DNA of 64,000 nt from NCBI GenBank assembly GCA_003278855.1, contig QCCU01000005.1, forward strand, positions 1-64,000, read 5' to 3'. The notes under the pieces were generated by a model. The model had not been told where the DNA came from and did not search any database. It worked only from the letters and a program-made list of their open reading frames with translations. Below, in pieces: positions 30,851-38,924 of this stretch (its first letter is position 1; the number at the start of each line of letters is the position of its first letter). The translations under genes were made by a program, and so were the position numbers. The DNA is from Prochlorococcus sp. AG-347-M23. GTDB lineage: Bacteria > Cyanobacteriota > Cyanobacteriia > PCC-6307 > Cyanobiaceae.

Positions 30851-32080
30851 ATGCCTGATAATTTTTATGGAGGATTAGATTTTGGAACAAGTGGTGCAAG
30901 AATATCAATAATTAATCTTCAAAAAAAATTAGTATATTCAAATTCAGTACCTTATTCATGCAGCTTTAAAAATCCAAATTCTTGGATCAATTCTTGTGAA
31001 AATCTTTTAGTTAGTTTACCTATCGAGGTAAAAATTAACCTTAATAAATTGGCTATCTCCGGCACCTCAGGGACTATACTACCATCCAATTTAAAAGGAG
31101 AGCCTATAGGAGATGCAATACCTTATGACCAAGCATGTACTGAACATAATATCCTTCTTAAATCCTTAGCTTCTGGGGAAGATCATCTGCAAACTCCATA
31201 CAGTAGTCTTGCTAAAGCATTAAAACTGATAGATAAATTTGGGACAAATATACTTCTACGTCATCAATCTGATTGGATCACTGGTTGGTTTTTAAAAGAT
31301 TGGACTCATGGAGAAGAAGGCAATAATCTAAAACTTGGTTGGGATCTAGAAAAAGAATCATGGCCAAAAAGTTATCTAAATACTTCATGGCAAAAATGCC
31401 TACCTCAAATAGTAAAAAGTGGGAAAATGATTGGACAAGTGAATTTTGATTTAGCAAACAGATTTAACTTGAATAAGAAATTAATATTAATTTCAGGCAC
31501 CACTGACTCTAATGCAAGTGTAATAGCGGCAGGTTTAGGGAAAGAAGATGGCCTCACAGTTTTAGGAACAACTCTTGTAGTTAAGAAAATTATTGATAAA
31601 CCTATAAAAAAACAAGGAGTTACAAACCATAGAGTAAACGGCTATTGGATATGTGGAGGAGCATCAAACGCAGGATGCGGTATCTTGTCTCAGTTATTCT
31701 CTGATTCAGAAATAAAGGAGCTAAGTCGACAAATTAATCCATCGAAAAATACTTCTTTAAATCTTTTACCTCTTAATAGTAAAGGAGAGAGATTTCCTAT
31801 TAATAATGCTAATTTAGAGCCGATACTTTATCCAAGGCCAGTAAGCGACTCACTTTATTTACATGCATTATTCGAGGGGTTAGCCAAAATCGAATTGAAA
31901 GGATGGGAAAAACTAGGCGAACTAACAGGCTCCCTTCCAAAAAAAATTATTACTATGGGTGGAGGTTCAAAAAACCCACAATGGAGAAAAATAAGAGAAA
32001 AAATCATCAATATACCAATAGTTTCCTGTAAAAAAACTACTTCATTCGGCACAGCCTTATTAGCGATTAATGCAAAATAA
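30851..32080 (+). CDS. FGGY-family carbohydrate kinase
   Basis: 409 residues. The N-terminal phosphate-1 motif GGLDFGTSGARISIIN and the C-terminal adenosine motif ITMGGGSKNPQWRKI identify the FGGY kinase fold. Sequence style (short, ISGTSGTILP, SGTTDSNASV) resembles the cyanobacterial/plant D-ribulose or xylulose kinase-like group. The substrate is therefore probably a pentulose, but this is inference. It starts 12 bp after metK, suggesting co-transcription without obvious functional linkage. Confidence 0.85.
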   Translation: MPDNFYGGLDFGTSGARISIINLQKKLVYSNSVPYSCSFKNPNSWINSCENLLVSLPIEVKINLNKLAISGTSGTILPSNLKGEPIGDAIPYDQACTEHNILLKSLASGEDHLQTPYSSLAKALKLIDKFGTNILLRHQSDWITGWFLKDWTHGEEGNNLKLGWDLEKESWPKSYLNTSWQKCLPQIVKSGKMIGQVNFDLANRFNLNKKLILISGTTDSNASVIAAGLGKEDGLTVLGTTLVVKKIIDKPIKKQGVTNHRVNGYWICGGASNAGCGILSQLFSDSEIKELSRQINPSKNTSLNLLPLNSKGERFPINNANLEPILYPRPVSDSLYLHALFEGLAKIELKGWEKLGELTGSLPKKIITMGGGSKNPQWRKIREKIINIPIVSCKKTTSFGTALLAINAK

Positions 32081-32171
32081 TAGTTTTTTGGAATATTTGA
32101 TGAAGATATAAAATTTTTAATGAAAAGGGTTTCACAAACTACACATCGTAATTTAGAGTATATAGGTTAGA

Positions 32172-32244
32172 GCCGGGATAGCTCAGTTGGTAGAGCAGGC
32201 GACTGAAAATCGCCGTGTCCCCAGTTCAAATCTGGGTCCTGGCA
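32172..32244 (+). tRNA. tRNA-Phe (anticodon GAA)
   Basis: GCCGGGATAGCTCAGTTGGT with anticodon loop CTGAAAA (GAA) and T-arm AGTTCAAATCT. The 3' acceptor arm TCCTGGC pairs with the 5' arm with one wobble. 73 nt. Confidence 0.96.
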
Positions 32245-32249
32245 CCTTT

Positions 32250-32274
32250 AAAACCCTGTCCTAGACAGGGTTTT
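32250..32274 (+). terminator. Rho-independent terminator after tRNA-Phe
   Basis: AAAACCCTGTC-CTA-GACAGGGTTTT, an 11 bp perfect stem with a short T tail, starts 5 bp after the tRNA. Confidence 0.85.
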
Positions 32275-32320
32275 ATACTTTGAAATCATTGAGAACTCGT
32301 TATTTTTTCGTATTTTTTAT

Positions 32321-32338
32321 AACTAAAAATTTTTAGTT
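32321..32338. repeat. Perfect AT-rich palindrome at the 3' end of the 32333 gene
   Basis: AACTAAAAATTTTTAGTT, with 9 bp arms and no spacer, overlaps the stop codon of the minus-strand gene and may act as a weak terminator. Confidence 0.45.
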
Positions 32339-32752
32339 TTCGACTCTGCAGACTTGACCAATAACACCCAAAATCAATTTATCTTCTTTTGGATCTTGCC
32401 AATTAGCTAAATCATTAAAATTACTATTTGCTTCATCTATTGAGGGATCAACATCTCTAAATGATTTTTCAAAACAATTTATATCCATTGTATAGAGAAT
32501 ATCCTTAGTAATTTCACTTTTTGTTTTGGGAATAAATTTACTCAATACTCTTATAGAACCATCCTCATTTCTTTTTATACTTTTCCTATCCCATAACTGC
32601 TCTCCATATTCACTTTTAGGGACTCCAACCCATTCATGAGGCAAAGCTTCTGATTTTTTTATTGAAGTACAAAAGAAAACAATAATCGAAAGGACTAAAT
32701 TAAATATATTCCCTAAAAATATTGAACTAAATTTATTCTTAGAATCAACCAT
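32333..32752 (-). CDS. Secreted hypothetical protein (surface-adhesin-E-like pattern)
   Basis: A 139-residue protein with an N-terminal hydrophobic segment (FLGNIFNLVLSIIVFFC) ending near a possible cleavage site, SEALPHEW. The mature part is a short beta-rich domain: WVGVPKSEYGEQLWDRKSIKRNEDGSIRVLSKF, a mid-domain TMDINCFEKSFRD cysteine, and a C-terminal Cys (GQVCRVEN) that could form a disulphide. The 'tyldrksi...irvlsk...ycd' pattern resembles the adhesin-E group common in picocyanobacteria. No experimental role is known to me. Convergent with tRNA-Phe. Confidence 0.6.
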   Translation of the reverse strand: MVDSKNKFSSIFLGNIFNLVLSIIVFFCTSIKKSEALPHEWVGVPKSEYGEQLWDRKSIKRNEDGSIRVLSKFIPKTKSEITKDILYTMDINCFEKSFRDVDPSIDEANSNFNDLANWQDPKEDKLILGVIGQVCRVEN

Positions 32753-32899
32753 GAATAGTTGTTAAATACAAAAATCTTTTATCTAGAGTAAATATAAGAT
32801 TAAAAATTTGTAAAAATTTTTATTGATTAGTATTTCTATTATAGATACAATCAAATATTAAATAAAAAACTTACTTCCAATAAGTTAATTAGAAAAATA

Positions 32900-33535
32900 A
32901 TGAATAAAGTACAAAAATTTCTATCAGTAGTTTTTTTTATAGCAATATTCGTTGTATTGATTTACTTAATCCAAAATTATGGGATTGAACCTCTTAGAAA
33001 CAAAATAGAAAGTATGGGAATTTGGGCACCTTTTGGAATATTCATACTTAGAGGAGTAAGTATCATTTTGCCCGCTCTTCCAAGCTCAGCTTATTCTCTG
33101 CTAGCTGGTTCATTACTAGGATTTCAAAAAGGTTACATGACAATAATATTTTCTGATATTGTTTTTTGCCAAGCTGCTTTCTTTATTGCAAGAAATTATG
33201 GTCGGGTTCCTGTACGTAATTTAGTAGGCCCAAAAGCAATGAAAAAGATTGAAAGTTTTAATCAGAACCAACTAGAAGAAAATTTCTTTCTTATGACTGG
33301 TTTACTAATGACTGGCCTTTTTGATTTCCTAAGCTATGCAATTGGTATTGGAGGTACTCGCTGGAAAATATTTACTCCAGCATTATTAATAAGTCTTCTA
33401 ATCAGTGACTCTATACTTGTGGCAGTGGGGGCTGGAGTTAGCCAGGGTGCAGGATTATTTTTAGGAATTGCTCTATTGGGAATGTTCGCTTTGGCGACCC
33501 TTTCAGGATTAGCAAAAAATAAAATGCCTAAATAA
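32900..33535 (+). CDS. TVP38/TMEM64 (DedA superfamily) membrane protein
   Basis: A 211-residue polytopic protein with about five hydrophobic helices. The DedA/VTT signature is visible: GIFILRGVSIILPALPSSAYSLLAGSLLGF followed by the re-entrant segment, and GIGGTRWKIF later. The superfamily includes lipid scramblase-type proteins; this subfamily is uncharacterised in cyanobacteria. Located in plasma or thylakoid membrane by prediction only. It stands alone between a minus-strand secreted protein and the cpeS locus. Confidence 0.82.
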   Translation: MNKVQKFLSVVFFIAIFVVLIYLIQNYGIEPLRNKIESMGIWAPFGIFILRGVSIILPALPSSAYSLLAGSLLGFQKGYMTIIFSDIVFCQAAFFIARNYGRVPVRNLVGPKAMKKIESFNQNQLEENFFLMTGLLMTGLFDFLSYAIGIGGTRWKIFTPALLISLLISDSILVAVGAGVSQGAGLFLGIALLGMFALATLSGLAKNKMPK

Positions 33536-33655
33536 CAGAATAGTTAAAAATTCTGTAAACAAAAAGAAGAGAGATATGACATTTTTGCAAACAAGAACTT
33601 TATGAATAAGAATTTATGTAAGAATAAGAACCGATTAATTCTTTAAAGTTCTTAG

Positions 33656-33835
33656 ATGACTCCATTTAGACCAACTTCATATGATCGCCCTGGAGAACAA
33701 ATATCAACCACGCCTTCTGGCTTAAAAGTAACTTCTGCAAAGAGATTAATGGTGGATTCAATGGTACGTATGATTCAAAAAGCAGAAAATCATTCTGCAG
33801 AAGATAAACTTGACGAAGAATCTAACAATAATTAA
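33656..33835 (+). CDS. 59-residue basic protein overlapping cpeS
   Basis: ATG 33656 to TAA 33833-33835 (ORF-track omission). It starts [20 protein letters not shown], then a helical centre [17 protein letters not shown] and an acidic tail. The fragment is proline/arginine-rich at the N-terminus with no membrane span. Its 3' end overlaps the putative TTG start of cpeS by 26 bp in another frame, suggesting translational coupling. It may belong to the conserved short proteins next to cpe genes, but I cannot name it. Confidence 0.55.
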   Translation: MTPFRPTSYDRPGEQISTTPSGLKVTSAKRLMVDSMVRMIQKAENHSAEDKLDEESNNN

Positions 33836-34361
33836 TCAATTTATTGATAAAAGTATAGGAGAGTGGAAATCCATAAGAAGCACTCATACTTTAGCTTTTC
33901 AAGAATTTGAAAACTCAATTAGTAAAATATACATAAAGCATATCAACCTGAAAAATAAAAAAATTGTTGAAATTTTTAAAAATTATAAATTAAGTTTAAA
34001 CCTAGAGAGAATAGCAATTTCTATAAAATGGCAAGCTATTAGCGATTGGGAAGATGATGATATGAGTGAGGGGGATGAAACAATTTTGATATTTTTACCC
34101 AAGAATGAAAACTCCGGAATTGTTTTACGAAATAAAGGTTATACAGAATCTTTTATTTCATCATCAAATTATTTTGTCGATGAACAAAATAATTTACACA
34201 TTAAAACTTTTTACAAATCAACAGTTTCTGAAGAAAGAATTTCCTTTTTATCCACTCACATAAGATCCAGATTTTCTATTATTAGAAATCTTGAAAATAA
34301 TTCAGTCATACAGACTTCCCACACTTCTGAAATAAGATATTTAGCTAGTTTAAAAGATTAA
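33810..34361 (+). CDS. cpeS: Phycobiliprotein chromophore lyase, CpeS/CpcS family
   Basis: A 183-residue S-type bilin lyase: N-terminal [20 protein letters not shown], a central [20 protein letters not shown], and the C-terminal [17 protein letters not shown], matching the lipocalin-like CpeS fold. The family attaches phycoerythrobilin to Cys82 of phycoerythrin beta. The start is TTG 33810, inside the preceding small gene; no ATG offers the family N-terminus. It converges on cpeB with a 17 bp overlap, so enzyme and only visible substrate face each other tail to tail. Confidence 0.88.
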   Translation: MTKNLTIINQFIDKSIGEWKSIRSTHTLAFQEFENSISKIYIKHINLKNKKIVEIFKNYKLSLNLERIAISIKWQAISDWEDDDMSEGDETILIFLPKNENSGIVLRNKGYTESFISSSNYFVDEQNNLHIKTFYKSTVSEERISFLSTHIRSRFSIIRNLENNSVIQTSHTSEIRYLASLKD

Positions 34362-34857
34362 TTATCCTTTCAAATTGAAACTCTGTTTCAGAAATTAAAT
34401 CAGGAAGAAAGCATTTGTTTCCCTGCATATTATTAACTGTAGAATTTAAATCAGAGATTGTTGCATCTCGCATTAATTCAATAACCCTTCTTGCATTTCT
34501 TAAAGGCACACCAAGAGCAAGATAAGTATTTTTAAGATCCTTCAAACAACTTTTTTCTAAAACTGATTCGTCATTAGAAATTAAAAGATAAGCAACAATC
34601 CTTAGGATTATTTCTCCATCTCTTAAACAAACGGACATCTTGTTAGTTGTATTTAAAGATATTTTTGAATTAACTGAATCTTGATTTTCGCAAATCATCG
34701 CTGTTACAGCGTCTGCTGCAATTGCATGTGAATTACTTGTTATAGAAGTTATTGCATCTAATCTTGAGTTTGCACTATTAATAAATTCTTTTATATTGCT
34801 TAAATCATTTAATTTCATATCAGCGGACAATAGTTGGTTTTTCTTTGAAACTGACAT
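34345..34857 (-). CDS. cpeB: Degenerate phycoerythrin beta subunit
   Basis: 170 residues aligning with C-phycoerythrin beta along most of its length: [55 protein letters not shown]. The central bilin-binding Cys (canonical Cys82) is Cys77 here and is retained. Canonical Cys61 is retained as Cys56, but its double-link partner Cys50 is replaced by Ala45; a Cys near the C-terminal site (Cys149) remains. The C-terminus is diverged and no alpha subunit is in the window. This fits the reduced phycoerythrin of high-light Prochlorococcus, probably non-light-harvesting. Confidence 0.92.
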   Translation of the reverse strand: MSVSKKNQLLSADMKLNDLSNIKEFINSANSRLDAITSITSNSHAIAADAVTAMICENQDSVNSKISLNTTNKMSVCLRDGEIILRIVAYLLISNDESVLEKSCLKDLKNTYLALGVPLRNARRVIELMRDATISDLNSTVNNMQGNKCFLPDLISETEFQFERIINLLN

Positions 34858-35033
34858 TCCTCAAGTAAAAATTTAAAGATCGATCTTAAGATTAATACAA
34901 AGCATGTAAAAACAATACAATTTCAAAATTAACGCAACGCTTCTTAATTAATAACTTCATTCCAAAGTTATAGTTAAAATAATTCAAATAAAAAATTTTT
35001 TCCGCTAATATTAAACTACATTTCAATAAAGTT

Positions 35034-35240
35034 TTGGATCAACAAGATTTAAAATTATCAAAGAAACTTATTTCCTCATATAAAAAGAGATTGGAAAAAG
35101 AAATTCTATACAGAAGTATGAAATTAAAGATGCCTCAAAATAAATTTGAAGAAATAATTAAAAACAATAATGAACTTATAAATTTAAAAAAAGCGTTAAA
35201 AGATCTAGAAACGGAATATGAATCTCATAGTAAAGTCTGA
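35034..35240 (+). CDS. Small helical hypothetical protein upstream of the UvrD helicase
   Basis: A 68-residue, highly charged protein starting at TTG 35034 (MDQQDLKLSKKLISSYKKRLE...). Heptad-like I/L spacing over residues 35-60 (FEEIIKNNNELINLKKALKDLETEY) suggests a coiled coil. It ends 22 bp before the helicase start on the same strand. No family recognised. The TTG start and short length make it uncertain, but the position directly upstream of a conserved gene and the amphipathic pattern support coding. Confidence 0.5.
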   Translation: MDQQDLKLSKKLISSYKKRLEKEILYRSMKLKMPQNKFEEIIKNNNELINLKKALKDLETEYESHSKV

Positions 35241-35262
35241 TTTTTGAAAAACCCTTCCAAAA

Positions 35263-37671
35263 GTGCCTCAAACCAACAATTTCCTTTTTAAGTCCCTAAA
35301 CAATCAACAACTTCAAGCAGTAAAACATGTTTATGGACCACTATTAGTTGTAGCAGGTGCAGGTAGCGGAAAAACTAAGGCTCTTACTCACAGAATTGCA
35401 AACCTTATTGAGGGTAACTCAATAGACCCCTATAACATTCTCGCAGTCACTTTCACTAACAAAGCTGCTAAAGAAATGAAAGCAAGATTAGAGGTTCTTC
35501 TAGCCCAAGAATTAGCTTTTAATCAATTTGGGCAGCCTTGGACTACTCTCAAAGAAATTGATCAAAATCAATTAAGAACAAACATTCACCAAGAGAGGCT
35601 TCAGAACCTTTGGATCGGTACTTTCCATTCTTTATTTTCAAGACTTCTGAGATACGATATTGAAAAATATACTGATCCAGAAGGACTAAAATGGACAAGG
35701 CAATTTTCAATTTACGATGAAACAGATTCTCAAACATTAGTAAAAGAAATTATCAGTCAAGATATGAATCTTGACCCAAAAAGATATGATCCCAAAAAGA
35801 TTAAAAGATTAATAAGTAATGCTAAAAATCAATGCTTAACTTCTAATGATCTTTTAGAAAAAGCAGATAATAATTTTGATAAAACAGTTGCAGAAGCTTA
35901 CAAGAGATATAGAATTTCGCTCTCAAAAAATAATTCTTTAGACTTTGATGATCTTCTACTTTTGCCTGTTTTCTTATTGAGGCAAAATGATATAGTCAGA
36001 GATTACTGGCACAAAAGATTTAAACATATTTTAGTTGATGAATATCAAGATACAAATAGAACACAATATGAACTTATAAAATTAATTACAGCTGGAAATA
36101 CTGAACCAAAAAAATTCTTTAATTGGCAAGATAGGTCAATTTTTGTAGTTGGGGATGCTGATCAAAGTATTTATAGTTTCAGAGCAGCTGACTTCAGAAT
36201 TTTAATTGGTTTTCAAGAAGATTTTAAAACTTCAATCAACGACGATACAAAGTCATCTTTAATTAAATTAGAGGAAAATTATAGGTCATCTTCTAATATT
36301 CTTGATGCTGCAAACTCACTAATTGAAAACAATTCTGAAAGAATTGACAAAGTTTTAAAGGCTACTAAAGAAAAAGGGGAACTTTTAACATTACTCAGCT
36401 GTGATGATGAAATTTCCGAGGCAGAAGCAATTACAAATAAAATAAAATCACTCAATAACAATAATCAAAACCCAATTTGGAAAAATTTTGCAATTTTATA
36501 TCGAACCAGAGCTCAGTCAAGAGTATTAGAAGAGTCTCTCGTAAGGTGGCGCATTCCTTATACAATTTTTGGAGGATTGCGTTTTTATGATAGAAGAGAA
36601 ATTAAAGATGCAATAGCATATTTAAAAGTTCTGGTTAATTCTTCAGATAACGTTAGTCTTTTACGAATTATAAATGTTCCTAGAAGAGGGATTGGTAAGA
36701 CTACTATTCAAAAACTTAATGAACTATCTAATAGGTTAAATATGCCATTGTGGGAGGTTCTTAATGATAAGCAAAGTCTTGAAGAAACAATAGGCCGATC
36801 ATCAAAAGGAATTAATAAATTTACTGAAGTTATGAATGATCTACTTTGTTATCTTGAAAATTCAGGACCTGCTCAACTACTACAACTAATCTTAGAAAAA
36901 AGTGGTTATTTAAGTGACTTGCTCTCTAGTGGGACTGAAGAATCTGAAGATAGAAGAAATAACTTGCAAGAACTAATTAATGCAGCTACTCAATATGAAG
37001 AAGAAACAGAAAGTGGAGATGTAGAAGGATTTCTTTCTACAGCAGCCTTAACAACTGATAATGATACGAAGAAAAATAATCCCAACTCTGTAACTCTCAT
37101 GACTCTGCATAATAGTAAAGGTTTAGAATTTCAAAATGTTTTTATCACTGGGCTAGAACAAGGTCTCTTCCCTAGCCATAGATCAATAGATACTCCCTCA
37201 CTTCTTGAAGAGGAAAGGAGATTATGCTACGTAGGTATCACTAGAGCTAAAGAAAGAGTTTTCTTAAGTCATGCCAGAGAAAGAAGATTATGGGGTGGAA
37301 TGCGTGAAGCAACAATTCCTTCAATATTTCTTTCAGAAATACCTGAAGATTTAATAGATGGCGAATTACCACAAACTGGTGGTGCTTCAATTAGAAGAGA
37401 TTGGCATCTTGATCGTTTAACTAGAGTTGATCGAAACAATCCAAATGAATTTGTTAACAAACCAATAAATGCAGTAAGGAAATTATATTCAGGACCCAGT
37501 AAAGGGAAAAGCTGGATAGTTGGAGATAAGCTAATTCACTCAAAGTTTGGGAAAGGTGAAATCATACATATTTTTGGGAGTGGGGAAAAAATATCTTTAG
37601 CAGTAAAATTTGGTGATAAAGGAAGTAAAATTCTTGATCCCAGATTAGCTCCAATTCGTTATGTAAGTTAA
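35263..37671 (+). CDS. UvrD/PcrA-type superfamily I DNA helicase
   Basis: 802 residues from GTG 35263. Motif I is GAGSGKT (residues 32-38), followed by AVTFTNKAAKEM (Ia), LVDEYQDTNRTQ (II), VVGDADQSIYSFRAAD (III), and the C-terminal VTLMTLHNSKGLEFQNVFI and LCYVGITRAKERVFL (V/VI). UvrD/PcrA helicases unwind 3'-5' in excision and mismatch repair and remove stalled complexes. The C-terminal tail is a Tudor-like segment (GDKLIHSKFGKGEII), as in PcrA. A CCA-type nucleotidyltransferase starts 5 bp later. Confidence 0.94.
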   Translation: MPQTNNFLFKSLNNQQLQAVKHVYGPLLVVAGAGSGKTKALTHRIANLIEGNSIDPYNILAVTFTNKAAKEMKARLEVLLAQELAFNQFGQPWTTLKEIDQNQLRTNIHQERLQNLWIGTFHSLFSRLLRYDIEKYTDPEGLKWTRQFSIYDETDSQTLVKEIISQDMNLDPKRYDPKKIKRLISNAKNQCLTSNDLLEKADNNFDKTVAEAYKRYRISLSKNNSLDFDDLLLLPVFLLRQNDIVRDYWHKRFKHILVDEYQDTNRTQYELIKLITAGNTEPKKFFNWQDRSIFVVGDADQSIYSFRAADFRILIGFQEDFKTSINDDTKSSLIKLEENYRSSSNILDAANSLIENNSERIDKVLKATKEKGELLTLLSCDDEISEAEAITNKIKSLNNNNQNPIWKNFAILYRTRAQSRVLEESLVRWRIPYTIFGGLRFYDRREIKDAIAYLKVLVNSSDNVSLLRIINVPRRGIGKTTIQKLNELSNRLNMPLWEVLNDKQSLEETIGRSSKGINKFTEVMNDLLCYLENSGPAQLLQLILEKSGYLSDLLSSGTEESEDRRNNLQELINAATQYEEETESGDVEGFLSTAALTTDNDTKKNNPNSVTLMTLHNSKGLEFQNVFITGLEQGLFPSHRSIDTPSLLEEERRLCYVGITRAKERVFLSHARERRLWGGMREATIPSIFLSEIPEDLIDGELPQTGGASIRRDWHLDRLTRVDRNNPNEFVNKPINAVRKLYSGPSKGKSWIVGDKLIHSKFGKGEIIHIFGSGEKISLAVKFGDKGSKILDPRLAPIRYVS

Positions 37672-37676
37672 AACTC

Positions 37677-38924
37677 ATGAACGATATCTCTGATTACATC
37701 CAAGGGGAATTAATCAAAACTCCATTTAATCTATATAACCTAATTGCTAAATACATAGAATCTAATAACAATACTAAAGTGGCTTTTGTAGGCGGTTATT
37801 TAAGAGATTTATTAATTAGTAAATTCCATAAAAAATCGTTTTTTAAACCTGTTGATATTGATCTTGTTATTGAAGGATCCTCTATTTCTCTTGCAAAATT
37901 TATAAAAAAAAATATTGTAAATGTAGATTTATGTTTAATCAAGGAATTTAATTTATACAACACTGTAGAAATAAATATAAATGACTGTAAAATTGATATT
38001 GCTTCTGCAAGAAAAGAAATCTATTCTGCTCCAGGATTAAATCCCATAATAAATAAAAGTACTATTGAGGATGATCTTAAGAGGAGAGATTTTACCATAA
38101 ATTCAATAGCCTTCGAGGTCTCGACAAGGAAAATCTATGATCTTTATGGAGGAATTTCTGATATTAAAAGTAAAAGATTGAACTTACTTCACAGTAATAG
38201 TATTTCAGATGATCCAAGCAGATTAATTAGATGTGCAAAATATGCTTCAAGGTTAGATTTTAATATTTCAAATAATTCCCTTAAACAATCTCAAGAAACA
38301 GTTAGACAATGGCCATGGAAAAGTTCAGAAACTCATCAGAAAATGATTTATCCTCCTGCACTAGGCATACGAATAAGGATGGAACTAGCTGAAATATGCA
38401 AACACGATAATTTGACTAATGTAATTTCGATAATTCATAAATGGGAAATTATCTCAATCTTAAATGAAAATATTAAAGTCGATAAAAGGTTTTTAAGAGG
38501 ACTAAATTGGATTAAGAAGTTAAATGGAAATCATATGCTTTACTTATTAAAAGATTCAGAAAATTTAGAAAAAGCATGTCAAAGATTTTTGGTAAATAAT
38601 AGTGAGATAAAAATATTAGAAGATTATTTAAATATCAAAAAGATATTAAATACAAACCAAAAAAATTTCAATCATTTTTCTCCAGCAAGTTGGACAGAAT
38701 TTATTGAGGACAGAAACCTTAATGATGAGACAGTCAAATTATTAATTTGTGATGGAGGACCACACTGGCGCAACTTGTTTAAGTGGTTATTTATTTACAA
38801 ATTCATAAAATCAAAAAAAGATGGAGAAACTTTAAAAAAAGAAGGATGGGAGCCAGGTAAGGGGATGGGAAAGGAAATCAAAAGACTAAGATATTTAGAA
38901 ATTGACAAATTAAATAGAAATTAA
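37677..38924 (+). CDS. Class II nucleotidyltransferase (CCA-adding/poly(A) polymerase type)
   Basis: 415 residues. The nucleotidyltransferase signature GGYLRDLL is near residue 39, followed by the metal-binding DIDLVIEG and the RRDFTINSIAFE motif near 130-142, then the neck and body domains (DDPSRLIRCAKYASRL). This family adds the tRNA 3' CCA or acts as a CCA/A-specific partial enzyme; cyanobacterial genomes can carry both, and I cannot tell which this is. It is 5 bp after the helicase and abuts the convergent selD fusion with no gap. Confidence 0.88.
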   Translation: MNDISDYIQGELIKTPFNLYNLIAKYIESNNNTKVAFVGGYLRDLLISKFHKKSFFKPVDIDLVIEGSSISLAKFIKKNIVNVDLCLIKEFNLYNTVEININDCKIDIASARKEIYSAPGLNPIINKSTIEDDLKRRDFTINSIAFEVSTRKIYDLYGGISDIKSKRLNLLHSNSISDDPSRLIRCAKYASRLDFNISNNSLKQSQETVRQWPWKSSETHQKMIYPPALGIRIRMELAEICKHDNLTNVISIIHKWEIISILNENIKVDKRFLRGLNWIKKLNGNHMLYLLKDSENLEKACQRFLVNNSEIKILEDYLNIKKILNTNQKNFNHFSPASWTEFIEDRNLNDETVKLLICDGGPHWRNLFKWLFIYKFIKSKKDGETLKKEGWEPGKGMGKEIKRLRYLEIDKLNRN

